Positions 1-7,336 of a stretch of 64,000 nucleotides of DNA are shown here, in pieces. The stretch is from the NCBI GenBank assembly GCA_017448245.1, contig JAFSLV010000011.1, positions 1 to 64,000 of the forward strand, given 5' to 3'. The notes under the pieces were generated by a model, which had not been told where the DNA came from, did no database searches, and worked only from the letters and a program-made list of their open reading frames with translations. The position numbers and the translations under genes were made by a program. Source of the stretch: Lachnospiraceae bacterium. GTDB taxonomy: Bacteria; Bacillota; Clostridia; Lachnospirales; Lachnospiraceae. How positions within the stretch are numbered: position 1 is the first letter of the stretch; each line of letters begins with the position of its first letter.

Positions 1-31
1 AATCTTCAAGAAGTGGTACAATAAAATCCAT
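1..31 (-). CDS. 5' end of a gene running off the window, probable IS transposase
   Basis: Only the first ten codons are present (reading MDFIVPLLED), starting at an ATG whose A is base 31. A Shine-Dalgarno-like AAAAGGGGG lies at 49-40. The family cannot be told from ten residues. A transposase is inferred only from the leader, in which an inverted repeat flanks the promoter and covers the start region, an arrangement known from IS10 and IS200. Confidence 0.4.
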   Translation of the reverse strand, partial: MDFIVPLLED

Positions 32-97
32 GAGAGTATCCCCCTTTTAAAGGTATTTTTTTCCCAAAACCATTATACCCAAAGGTGAGATACTCTC
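32..97 (-). promoter_or_regulatory. promoter with inverted repeat flanking it and masking the start
   Basis: A TATAAT -10 lies at 77-72 on the minus strand. The 9-base arm at 97-89 (GAGAGTATC) is upstream of the predicted transcription start, and its perfect partner at 40-32 (GATACTCTC) lies between the Shine-Dalgarno and the ATG. Only a transcript entering from outside would carry both arms and fold over the start. A transcript from the internal promoter would carry one arm and stay open. Confidence 0.45.
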
Positions 98-189
98 TTT
101 CTTTTATTTTTTATTCAACTGACACTTTCTTTACTCCATTTTAAGGTATTTTACATTGCCTGCCGTATCATCTCCATTCTGCCGGACAA

Positions 190-317
190 CTCACCCGTAA
201 CTGCGGTGAAACACCTCCCCCTCCCACATGAGCACCGGGAAGCCCTCGTAGTCATACACAAACTCAAACACAAAGGGTGCGCCGCCGCGTTCGTTGCTCG
301 CGTCGAACGTCGCGGAT
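190..317 (-). pseudogene. duplicated 3' fragment of a lipoprotein gene (repeat copy A)
   Basis: These 128 bases match 5232-5359, the 3' end of the lipoprotein gene at 5233-7182, at 126 of 128 positions by eye, in the same orientation. The copy contains the equivalent stop codon (TGA at 193-191) but no start or upstream body; similarity ends sharply at 317. It is either the stump of a paralogous gene or a segmental duplication. The high identity suggests a recent event or continuing gene conversion. Confidence 0.8.
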
Positions 318-445
318 GGTGTTTATTATATGCTAGGCACGAAGTGCCCGCTTATGTTCCGTCTGCAAGGTATTCTCCGAGAAACGACAGCGAGGAAGCG
401 CGAAGCGCTTTCGAGCCTGCCGGTGATGTCACCCACACCCCCACA

Positions 446-622
446 TCACGATGTTTTTGATCGGGAGTGGTTTTTCGAGACATGAGCTTTAGATATATGT
501 TCCTTCAATGCTAAATTTACATACTGACTGAATGAGCGGTCATCCTGCTCGGCCAGTTCTTTGATCTGATTTACAATATCTTCATCGAGCGTAACGCTCA
601 CTTTGCATTTCAATGGTTTCAT
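446..622 (-). CDS. ribbon-helix-helix DNA-binding protein, 58 aa
   Basis: This small ORF starts MKPLKCKVSVTLDEDIVNQI and continues with KELAEQDDRSFSQYVNLALK, the beta-strand plus two-helix pattern of a ribbon-helix-helix (CopG/Arc-like) protein. Such proteins bind DNA as dimers and often serve as antitoxins or plasmid and transposon repressors. The tail after residue 45 is Ser/Lys/His-rich and looks disordered. The start has a usable AAAAGGA about 11 bases upstream. A TATCATGATA palindrome 27 bases upstream of the start may be its operator. No toxin partner is visible beside it, since the sequence downstream is non-coding up to the lipoprotein fragment, so a role as an orphan repressor is inference. 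Confidence 0.7.
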   Translation of the reverse strand: MKPLKCKVSVTLDEDIVNQIKELAEQDDRSFSQYVNLALKEHISKAHVSKNHSRSKTS

Positions 623-648
623 GAGTACACCATCCTTTTACGATACTA

Positions 649-658
649 TATCATGATA
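649..658. promoter_or_regulatory. 10-bp palindrome in the RHH/lipoprotein divergent region
   Basis: TATCATGATA is a perfect palindrome between the divergent RHH gene and the lipoprotein gene at 742. It overlaps a possible minus-strand -10 (TATAGT). It is the right kind of site for a small homodimeric repressor, but no binding evidence exists. Confidence 0.3.
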
Positions 659-741
659 GGCGAGAAAATATTGCCGGATAGGACAAAGTATGATAAAGTA
701 GGAGCGTCGCCTGTGTTAAGATGATGCGTAGGAGGTTGCTT

Positions 742-2493
742 ATGAAGCGAAGAATCATGTATATCATTATGTCGTTCATGACGGTTGTGCTTCTTATGAC
801 CGCATGCGGGAACAATACGGGAAAGCAGATTCAGGAATTGATACAAAGGGGTTCCGAATTAATCGCGCAGCAGCAATACGAAGAAGGTATTTCAGTTTTG
901 GAAGAGGCCTATGCACTTGCTCAGGACAACGCTGATATTATCAGCGCGATGGAAACCGGATATGGTGCGTGGGCGACAGATCTTGTAACGGCAGGCTCTT
1001 TTCCTGAGGCGGTTGAGGTTTATTCGCAATTAAGAGAAAAACTGCCTGACAGTACTGCTGCGAACGAAATAAACGAGGTATACCGGGAATGGGTAGGTGG
1101 CGAACAGACCCCGGAAGGGTTGTTTGAATTGATCAACCATGCGAATTCACATCTGGAAACGGGCGAAGTACAGGTTGTGCATGATTCTGTCGAGGAAAAA
1201 CTGTCCGACATGGTTGACGATTTAATCGAAAACAAGGCATATGAAGATGCCCTTGCCTTGACTGAAAAGGCCGTTGAAAATGACTTCCCCGCTTTGGAAG
1301 AAAAGAAAACGCTGATTCCGCTTTATGTTGTGGATCACATGTCTTTCGAAACCGTCAGAGAAAAGGAGATGGATTTTAATTATGTGCTCACTGATGAAAA
1401 CTATGAGAAGAAAGAATATGAGGGATCAAGCATAGAAAAAGTCTCCGGTACTTGGACGATCAATGAGATTAAAGAACTGGAATCGGATCAGGAAGGCTTC
1501 CGCGTAATTGAAATAACAACAACGCAGCAGATGGAGACAAGAGTAACGCTTCCGTTAGACACAAACTTCTGGTATTTTGTGAGCACGCCGGATATGGTGC
1601 TGATGGACGCTTATACCGGACAGATGCTGGCCTCGCGAGAAATGATGGGAGACGACAGTTTTGCAACAGATACGTTGATATTGTGGAATGATAAAGAGAT
1701 TCCTGTCCACTATGAAAGCGTAAGCCAATGGAATGGGGGCTGGACCAATGACAACATATACAGCGGTAATAGTGTTACGATGGGGTGGAAAAAAAGCTGT
1801 GTAAGCGTACGTCGGGTGACCATCCCCGCCGATTACGATGGCCTGGTGATTGCCATAGAAAAAGAGCCAAAAGGAAAGAATGAAAGCTATAGCGATATAG
1901 ATTTTACCATCGATGAAGGCGCAGTCTTCTTCGGCGATGACGGTAAGAGCGTGGATGATTATGAGTTTATTCGTGTTACCGATATGTTAGACCTCTTTTC
2001 TTCGGAGGAGTTTCAACCGATTGCGGTTGCGGAAGCGCCTCAAACGCAGTTGGTTGCGCAAGCAGAAACCCAACAACAGCCCACACAGCCGGTGCAGTCC
2101 GCACCGGCTGTTCCTCAGGCAGAGCAGCCGTCACAAATGACATCCGAGGATGCGAACCGTGCCGAGCTTGAAAGAATCGTTTCGGAACAGATCGATTGGG
2201 GTACGACAACAAATGACATGAATGATGTGCAGTGGGTTCGTAATCAGATTGTTGCAACATGCGAGCAGTATGGATTCAGTTGCTCACAACCCATTCCGGA
2301 GGGGAATTATTATCAGATCTATATCCAGGCATATGATTTTGAAAACCGGCAGTGGGGATTACTTGGTCTTACAAAGAGCGCAAACAGCCCGTGGTCTATT
2401 TATGCAGGGACTGATTTTTTTGGTCCTTATGAGTCTGCGGATGTTTCTTCCATAGCTGAAATAACAACATTCATTGCGAATCACGCCTACTGA
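742..2493 (+). CDS. large surface lipoprotein with N-terminal helical repeats, unknown function
   Basis: The 583-aa product begins with a type II signal peptide. After MKRR and a hydrophobic stretch comes the lipobox LMTAC, making Cys22 the lipidated residue. The start at 742 is chosen over the in-frame ATG at 721 because AGGAGG at 730-735 sits 6 bases before it and the signal peptide then has normal length. Residues 25-130 look like TPR-like helical hairpins (repeats around QQQYEEGISVLEEAYALA and AGSFPEAVEVYSQL). The middle domain is rich in aromatic and acidic residues. A Gln/Pro-rich linker of about 35 residues (around 435-470) leads to a C-terminal domain of about 110 residues with two cysteines. 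I do not recognise the family. It converges on the AAA ATPase gene with only 8 bases between them. Confidence 0.8.
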   Translation: MKRRIMYIIMSFMTVVLLMTACGNNTGKQIQELIQRGSELIAQQQYEEGISVLEEAYALAQDNADIISAMETGYGAWATDLVTAGSFPEAVEVYSQLREKLPDSTAANEINEVYREWVGGEQTPEGLFELINHANSHLETGEVQVVHDSVEEKLSDMVDDLIENKAYEDALALTEKAVENDFPALEEKKTLIPLYVVDHMSFETVREKEMDFNYVLTDENYEKKEYEGSSIEKVSGTWTINEIKELESDQEGFRVIEITTTQQMETRVTLPLDTNFWYFVSTPDMVLMDAYTGQMLASREMMGDDSFATDTLILWNDKEIPVHYESVSQWNGGWTNDNIYSGNSVTMGWKKSCVSVRRVTIPADYDGLVIAIEKEPKGKNESYSDIDFTIDEGAVFFGDDGKSVDDYEFIRVTDMLDLFSSEEFQPIAVAEAPQTQLVAQAETQQQPTQPVQSAPAVPQAEQPSQMTSEDANRAELERIVSEQIDWGTTTNDMNDVQWVRNQIVATCEQYGFSCSQPIPEGNYYQIYIQAYDFENRQWGLLGLTKSANSPWSIYAGTDFFGPYESADVSSIAEITTFIANHAY

Positions 2494-2501
2494 CCAAGCC
2501 C

Positions 2502-3656
2502 CTACACCCCCCTCTTCCTCGCCACCTCCACCGCACCGGACACATGCGGGGATGTCTTGATATAATCCGCAAGATATGGTACACAAAACATGACCATACC
2601 CCGCTCCGGAGAGGCAATGATACCGTGATCGATTAAGTGCGCCCGGGTTCTGCTCAGCTTGCTCTGGGGCACACCTGCTTTTTGTGCGATGTCCGCCGTC
2701 GATGCAAGACGGTCACGATTGAGACAGTCTGACATCACGGATAAATACTTTTTGTCATTGTCCGGCAGTTCGTCAAGAAGCGGCTGCAGGGCGCGACGGT
2801 CATAGGCGAGCAATGCGTTGGATATACAGCCATCGATTTCTTTTTTACTTACATCATGTGTCTTGCCCGGATTACTTTCATTGACCAGTGTCATCAGATG
2901 AAATCCCAGAAGCTGCATCAGATAAGGATGTCCGTAGCTGGTTGTATTTAACAGATCAACATAATCCGGCCTGATTTTCAACCCCTTGATGCCTGAAAAC
3001 ATCCCGGTAAATGCATCTGCGGCTTCGTCCCATGTAAACAATCCGATTTCCTCGTGAGACGCTCTGCGCAGATAGGTACAGCCCTCGTTTTTTGTAATCG
3101 TATCATGCGCGTAAGGCAGCCCCGCAACAGCCAGCATGATGTCGAGACCTTTTCGCGATGCCATCTGAAAGGCATTGCAAAGAGAGGAGATGTCCTCTAC
3201 AGGGACCTTCTGGACCTCGTCCACCGTGACAAGAAGACCTTTTTTTGCCTTCGCACATGCGTCGAGCAGCAGCGGTTGCAGGCTGTCCCTGCCTATGCGT
3301 TTGACCTTTGACACGGACCCTGTGCTGACACCGGCACCGACGCCAAGCACATTTACATTTGCCGAAGGACTTATGGTGCTCGTGGTTTCATCAAAACCGG
3401 CCAGTTCATGGATGAGCTGGCTGATGGTATCCTCGGGCCCCAGATCAATCGTGCGTCTCTTTGCGGCGGAGGCCTTCAGTGAAATCTGCTCCAGAAGTGC
3501 CGTTTTGCCGCAGCCGCGCGTGCCGGTAAAAAACAGGGCGCGGTCATCGCTCCCCTGATCGACCATGGCGAGCTCAAAGCGCCTCAGGATTTCGTTACGT
3601 CCGAAAAAAACACCGGGCTTTCCGCCGAAAATAGGAGTGAACGGATTCTTGAACAT
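2502..3656 (-). CDS. AAA ATPase with C-terminal winged helix (Orc/Cdc6- or STAND-like)
   Basis: The 384-aa protein has a P-loop GTRGCGKT at residues 45-52 and a Walker B LLVTVDE at about 141-147. The opening, FGGKPGVFFGR, is typical of bacterial AAA_16-type ATPases annotated only as ATP-binding protein. The C-terminal 90 residues resemble a winged helix (TADIAQKAGVPQSKLSRTRA), as in archaeal Orc-like and related ATPases. Such proteins couple ATP hydrolysis to DNA or partner binding, but the role of this one is unknown. A GTG 14 codons upstream is also in frame; the ATG at 3656 is chosen because it gives the family-like N-terminus and follows GCGGGG. Its promoter lies inside an 11-unit 9-bp repeat array (3704-3803), suggesting autoregulation. 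Confidence 0.75.
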   Translation of the reverse strand: MFKNPFTPIFGGKPGVFFGRNEILRRFELAMVDQGSDDRALFFTGTRGCGKTALLEQISLKASAAKRRTIDLGPEDTISQLIHELAGFDETTSTISPSANVNVLGVGAGVSTGSVSKVKRIGRDSLQPLLLDACAKAKKGLLVTVDEVQKVPVEDISSLCNAFQMASRKGLDIMLAVAGLPYAHDTITKNEGCTYLRRASHEEIGLFTWDEAADAFTGMFSGIKGLKIRPDYVDLLNTTSYGHPYLMQLLGFHLMTLVNESNPGKTHDVSKKEIDGCISNALLAYDRRALQPLLDELPDNDKKYLSVMSDCLNRDRLASTADIAQKAGVPQSKLSRTRAHLIDHGIIASPERGMVMFCVPYLADYIKTSPHVSGAVEVARKRGV

Positions 3657-3703
3657 CTGCAACCCCGCTTTCGCAAAAAAGTGAAAGAAAAGAAACACAT
3701 AAA

Positions 3704-3803
3704 TATGTCATTTATGTAATTATACCCAAAATCTGTCAAATCTGTCAAATATGTAATTTATGTATTTTATGTCATTTCTGTCAAATCTGCATTTTCTGCA
3801 AAG
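3704..3803. repeat. array of eleven 9-bp tandem units in the ATPase promoter region
   Basis: Read on the plus strand the units are TATGTCATT, TATGTAATT, a variant ten-mer, TCTGTCAAA twice, TATGTAATT, TATGTATTT, TATGTCATT, TCTGTCAAA, TCTGCATTT and TCTGCAAAG. The consensus is roughly TMTGTMAWW at a strict 9-base period except for the single ten-mer. On the minus strand some units supply TTGACA-like -35 sequences and the variant unit overlaps the -10. The array is AT-rich against GC-rich surroundings. Confidence 0.8.
3719..3748 (-). promoter_or_regulatory. consensus promoter of the AAA ATPase gene
   Basis: TTGACA at 3748-3743 and TATAAT at 3724-3719 are separated by 18 bases on the minus strand. 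The promoter points at the ATPase start at 3656, leaving a leader of about 55 bases. Both hexamers lie inside the 9-bp repeat array, so a protein bound to the repeats would block RNA polymerase. Confidence 0.7.
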
Positions 3804-3865
3804 CCACCCCGTTTCTGCACATCCGCCCTCAATCACAACCCCGACCATGACAGAGAAAGATCGTA

Positions 3866-4513
3866 TCACGTCTCCGCCTCCGTCAAATCCTCCATCCGGC
3901 AGCGCAAAGCGCGGCTGAGCTTAAGAAGCGTCAGAGCGGAGGTCTTATTGATATCGCGCTGCCGCTGTTCAAAAAGCTGAATCTGACGGAGCGGCACGAG
4001 AGCCTTCTTTGCAAGCATGGATTGTGACAGACCGCAGTTTTCACGATGCATCTTAAGCCGTGTTTCGGGAAATGACGATTTCATGAGTTCGGTCATGCGA
4101 TCCGCAAATTGCAGCAGGTCCATCTCGTGGAAACGCGGGTACATTTGAAGGATAACCGTCAGCGGAGCGGCAGTCAGTATTTCCGAAAAGGAATAGCCGG
4201 TATACCATTGGTAAAATGCGAGCGCCCATCCCGACCAGTATTCCGGCGAGCGGTCGAGGTACATGACATCCTCCTTCTCCGGAAAAGAAACATTTGCCCG
4301 CTCCAGCACAAGCCGTGCGAGTTCACAACCATTGATGCCCGCGACGTAGGCGGGATTACCTGCGGCAAACTGCTTTGCGGCATCCGAAGCCGCGAATACC
4401 GAAGCAAAGAAATCAGGCGCAATATCAAGCGTCATCACGGCAAAATCAAACGCGTGCCCCAGGATGTTTTGCGCACTGTCCAGATACAGCTCATCGTAAG
4501 CGCGGATCATCAT
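3866..4513 (-). CDS. HTH protein, probable antitoxin of a DUF3990 module
   Basis: This 215-aa protein is translated from the double ATG at 4513/4510, which overlaps the end of the upstream DUF3990 gene by 23 bases. GGGAGGAAATCAAAA inside that gene gives a good ribosome site, so the two are probably translationally coupled. The C-terminal 65 residues form an XRE-type helix-turn-helix (RENCGLSQSMLAKKALVPLR then INKTSALTLLKLSRALRCRM). The N-terminal 130 residues are alpha-helical and probably bind the partner. The order of putative toxin first, HTH antitoxin second is seen in several toxin-antitoxin families. Neutralisation of the DUF3990 protein and repression of the promoter at 5181-5210 are inferred from gene order and the operator, not shown. 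Confidence 0.7.
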   Translation of the reverse strand: MMIRAYDELYLDSAQNILGHAFDFAVMTLDIAPDFFASVFAASDAAKQFAAGNPAYVAGINGCELARLVLERANVSFPEKEDVMYLDRSPEYWSGWALAFYQWYTGYSFSEILTAAPLTVILQMYPRFHEMDLLQFADRMTELMKSSFPETRLKMHRENCGLSQSMLAKKALVPLRQIQLFEQRQRDINKTSALTLLKLSRALRCRMEDLTEAET

Positions 4514-5162
4514 TTTTGATTTCCTCCCGCATAATATCCAGCATAAAAAGGGCATCTGCACTGTCGGCATCTGTTTTCATGTCACGGTAAGCCCGACGAG
4601 CCTGACGGTCGCGTTCGGATTTTTTTTCGTAGTAGATACCGGCCGTTGCAATCTCCGCATCGAGGAAACGGATGCGCCGGAAAGAACGCTTGCTTTTCAG
4701 CACGATCTGTTCGCCGAGCGTTCCAAGGTGCATTGCCTTTGACAACTTACGATAGGAGATTGCGTTTGAGACAAAGTCCTGCGCAAAAGTGAAGTAGGAA
4801 TCATCCGCGCGGTAGCCGATGATGATATCGTATGGTTTCGGGTCGATAAAAAAATGCTCCTGAAGATACCGCTTTGCCTCTTCGGCAATGCTTCCTTTCT
4901 GCCAGTAGCTTCTGTGATGTGCAAGAATGGCAAGCCAGTTTAACAGCGTGTATTCCGGGGCGTTTAAGCGCAAAATACGAAGCCCCTCCGCATCAAGCTC
5001 ATAACGGTTGACAAAGCCGTCGTTACCGTCTGCGCAAGCCCACTCCCGTGCAAGCGCCTCGTGCTCCGTCAAATAAAACCCGTATCCGTAGTCGTTGGTG
5101 CGTTTGCTGCCGTTAAATGCCGGCGTCTCCACAATATGATCCGAGCCGTGAAAAACAATCAT
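4491..5162 (-). CDS. DUF3990-family protein, probable ADP-ribosyltransferase-like toxin
   Basis: The 223-aa product starts MIVFHGSDHIVETPAFNGS and continues NDYGYGFYLTEHEALAREWA. The HGS motif followed by a YGxGFYLT strand is the hallmark of DUF3990, which resembles the NAD-binding H-Y core of ADP-ribosyltransferases. The family is often found next to a small HTH or DUF protein, as here. Whether it is catalytic, and on what target, is unknown. A clean GGAGGTGG lies 6 bases before the ATG. The gene has its own consensus promoter with an embedded palindrome and is co-transcribed with the HTH gene at 3866-4513. No signal peptide or membrane segment is present, so it should act in the cytoplasm. 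Confidence 0.7.
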   Translation of the reverse strand: MIVFHGSDHIVETPAFNGSKRTNDYGYGFYLTEHEALAREWACADGNDGFVNRYELDAEGLRILRLNAPEYTLLNWLAILAHHRSYWQKGSIAEEAKRYLQEHFFIDPKPYDIIIGYRADDSYFTFAQDFVSNAISYRKLSKAMHLGTLGEQIVLKSKRSFRRIRFLDAEIATAGIYYEKKSERDRQARRAYRDMKTDADSADALFMLDIMREEIKNDDPRLR

Positions 5163-5180
5163 GTTCCCACCTCCAGGACA

Positions 5181-5210
5181 ATTATATCGCTACAGCGATA
5201 CAGATGTCAA
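5181..5210 (-). promoter_or_regulatory. promoter with operator palindrome for the DUF3990-HTH operon
   Basis: On the minus strand TTGACA (5210-5205) and TATAAT (5186-5181) are 18 bases apart. The spacer holds a perfect 16-bp inverted repeat, TATCGCTGTAGCGATA at 5200-5185, with 7-base arms around a 2-base centre that run into the -10. A dimeric HTH repressor sitting here would exclude RNA polymerase. Confidence 0.8.
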
Positions 5211-5231
5211 GGATCGTGCGACACGTCACAG

Positions 5232-5359
5232 CTCACCCGTAACTGCGGTGAAACACCTCCCCCTCCCACATGAGCACCGGGAAGCCCTCGTAGTCATACA
5301 CAAACTCAAACACAAAGGGTGCGCCGCCGCGTCCGTTGCTTGCGTCGAACGTCGCGGAT
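5232..5359. repeat. 128-bp direct repeat, copy B
   Basis: This is the 3' end of the lipoprotein gene that is duplicated at 190-317. Two substitutions were counted by eye. The left edge coincides almost exactly with the stop codon of the gene; the right edge falls inside the coding region. Confidence 0.85.
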
Positions 5360-7182
5360 TTTACATCCTCCGTGCGCAGCGTGAGCTCGCCATACGTCAT
5401 CCGGTAGCCCTGCGCGGGATAATAATCGTAGCAGAGGGTTCCGTTATCGTCATAAACAAGGATCGCCGCACCGTCTGCGTTCGTCCACTCCCCGTAGAAA
5501 GCCTCGGAGTCAAACGCCCCGGCCGGATTGTTATTTTGTGCCGATTTGTAAAACACATCCCCGTTGGAAAACTCCAGCTTCATTTCATAGAACCCGTCCG
5601 ACGGATCGGGATCGTCATCCCCGAGAGGCATCAGACGGATCTGATACAGCTCATTTCCTTCGGCGGCATACATCAGGAAATACTGCGTGTCCGAACCGGA
5701 ATACATGACCTCCCACGTGCCGTACAAAAACGTCACGGGAACCTCCTCGCTGTATTCGTGCGGATACAGGATGCCGTAGCAATTGACCTCCGTCGTCCAC
5801 GTGCCGTCCGGATGAAAATAATATCCCGTGATCGTGCGGTTGACGTATGACAGCAGATACCAGTGTCCGACAAGCGGACTGTAGTCATGCAGCTGTTCCT
5901 CACGAATGGCTTTTTCGCTGAGATAGCTTGCGACGGGCTTTAAGGGAAACGCCCGGCACATCGACTCGTGCGTTTCATAAAACTGCGTAAATGATTCTCC
6001 GTCGTCATGAAGGAGCTTGGACGCCGCCGGATCCCACTCGCCGGTGTAGTTGCGGTAATAGGAAATACCGTTCGCGTCATTTTCCTCCGTGAAATAAAAC
6101 TCCGACCAGTGGGCGTTGATGTCATGCGCATAAAGCATATCCGACGGCGCATCGCCCTCAAAGCTTACCGTTCCGACAGCACTTCTTGCAGCGCCTCCGG
6201 ACCCGGTATAAAAGAACGATGCTTCAGAGATCCACCGCATGCGGCTTCTTTGCCATCCCTCAAAGACGGTGATGAGCTCGCCGTCCTTTACGGAATAACA
6301 GGCGAACAGATCGCACTGCGTCCCGTCAAAAGTGCCGGCAGCCATTTTGCCGATCAAAAGCTCGGGCACAAAATCCCCGGTGATATCCGTGATGGCGTAG
6401 CCGACCGTCTGCCACGCCTCCTCCTCGGACGCGTACATCACATACTCCATAAGCCCCGTGGAAATGTACTGTGCCTGCAGTCCCTCCATATCCTTAGCCG
6501 CGATAAACCGGTAGATTTCGGTCAGCACCTCGTCGTACCGGACGGCAGCGAGATTCAGGTCGCCCTCCTGCGACAAAGCGCCACCTTCTTCGCCGTCCGT
6601 TGTCTCCGCGATGACTTCTCCCCGGAGCGAGCGCGCCGTCTCAAGCAGCTCGTCCATCGCTTCATAATCCTCATCCCGATACCTGCGATATTGGCCAAAG
6701 GAAACGGTTTCGTGCGAGGAACCGCCGAGAGCGGAATCGTCAAAGATGAGCGTATACGACCAGGGGCTGTAATCGGTAGCAAAAACGTCGCTCTCCCTGC
6801 GCGTGGCAAACGAGGTGATGTCATGGCGTTCGATGATCTCCTCCAGGATCTCGAGGCCGTCCCCGTCAAACGCGTACACGGTCGTTTGCGTCGGCGTGTC
6901 ATGTCTTTCCCTGGAGGTGACACGGTATACATAATTGCCGTTTTCGTCCCGGGTGATTCTTTCCTCCTGGAAGCCGCCAAGCATGTCACTGTATCCGGGA
7001 TAATAGATCAGCTCCGTAAGCGGTCCGTGCTCCGACGCCTCCTGCCGGCGCTCCCGCCTTGTGCGGACGCGCCCCGATGAGGGAGATTCTTCGGTCTTTG
7101 CGCATCCCGCGACACCGGAAATGAGAAAGACTGCCGCAAGGGCGGCTGCCGCAGACTGCATCAAGGTTGTTTTGCGTTTCAT
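5233..7182 (-). CDS. large lipoprotein of unknown function
   Basis: The 649-aa product begins MKRKTT, then a hydrophobic segment and the lipobox SGVAGC, with Cys27 as the lipidation site. The start at 7182 is fixed by AGGAGGTAG a few bases upstream. After the cysteine comes a charged, Arg-rich linker. The body contains several beta-rich modules with repeated GTW and FYGEWTN-type turns (for example HPDGTWTTEVNCYG and ALYGTWEV-like segments), suggesting tandem lipocalin-like or DUF-type sandwich domains. No family is recognised. It is divergent from the GGDEF gene at 7337 and shares the palindrome at 7240-7259 with it. The last 42 codons are duplicated at 190-317. Confidence 0.8.
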   Translation of the reverse strand: MKRKTTLMQSAAAALAAVFLISGVAGCAKTEESPSSGRVRTRRERRQEASEHGPLTELIYYPGYSDMLGGFQEERITRDENGNYVYRVTSRERHDTPTQTTVYAFDGDGLEILEEIIERHDITSFATRRESDVFATDYSPWSYTLIFDDSALGGSSHETVSFGQYRRYRDEDYEAMDELLETARSLRGEVIAETTDGEEGGALSQEGDLNLAAVRYDEVLTEIYRFIAAKDMEGLQAQYISTGLMEYVMYASEEEAWQTVGYAITDITGDFVPELLIGKMAAGTFDGTQCDLFACYSVKDGELITVFEGWQRSRMRWISEASFFYTGSGGAARSAVGTVSFEGDAPSDMLYAHDINAHWSEFYFTEENDANGISYYRNYTGEWDPAASKLLHDDGESFTQFYETHESMCRAFPLKPVASYLSEKAIREEQLHDYSPLVGHWYLLSYVNRTITGYYFHPDGTWTTEVNCYGILYPHEYSEEVPVTFLYGTWEVMYSGSDTQYFLMYAAEGNELYQIRLMPLGDDDPDPSDGFYEMKLEFSNGDVFYKSAQNNNPAGAFDSEAFYGEWTNADGAAILVYDDNGTLCYDYYPAQGYRMTYGELTLRTEDVKSATFDASNGRGGAPFVFEFVYDYEGFPVLMWEGEVFHRSYG

Positions 7183-7239
7183 CGCTACCTCCTGTACGGA
7201 TGAGAATACCCTAATAGTATCGCATATCCCGCGCCATAG

Positions 7240-7259
7240 CATCCTACATTTGTAGGATG
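7240..7259. promoter_or_regulatory. 20-bp perfect inverted repeat between divergent genes
   Basis: CATCCTACATTTGTAGGATG has 9-base perfect arms and a TT centre. It lies between the lipoprotein start (7182) and the GGDEF start (7337), just upstream of a candidate plus-strand promoter (TTGCGA, 18-base gap, TATAGT at about 7269-7298). It looks like an operator for a regulator encoded elsewhere. Confidence 0.5.
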
Positions 7260-7336
7260 ACCGTCCACTTGCGAAGACAGGGTATCTGATGATATAGTTA
7301 ATATCGACACACAAGGCAGCCGAACCGGGAGGCCGC

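Noticed and set aside
206-460. Open frame of 84 codons on the plus strand
   Set aside because: It is antisense to the duplicated lipoprotein fragment and the RHH gene, and the same antisense frame appears at 5161-5850 opposite the intact lipoprotein gene.
6007-7080. 357-codon plus-strand frame
   Set aside because: It is wholly antisense to the lipoprotein gene, has no ribosome site and no recognisable domain; GC-rich codon use opens such frames.
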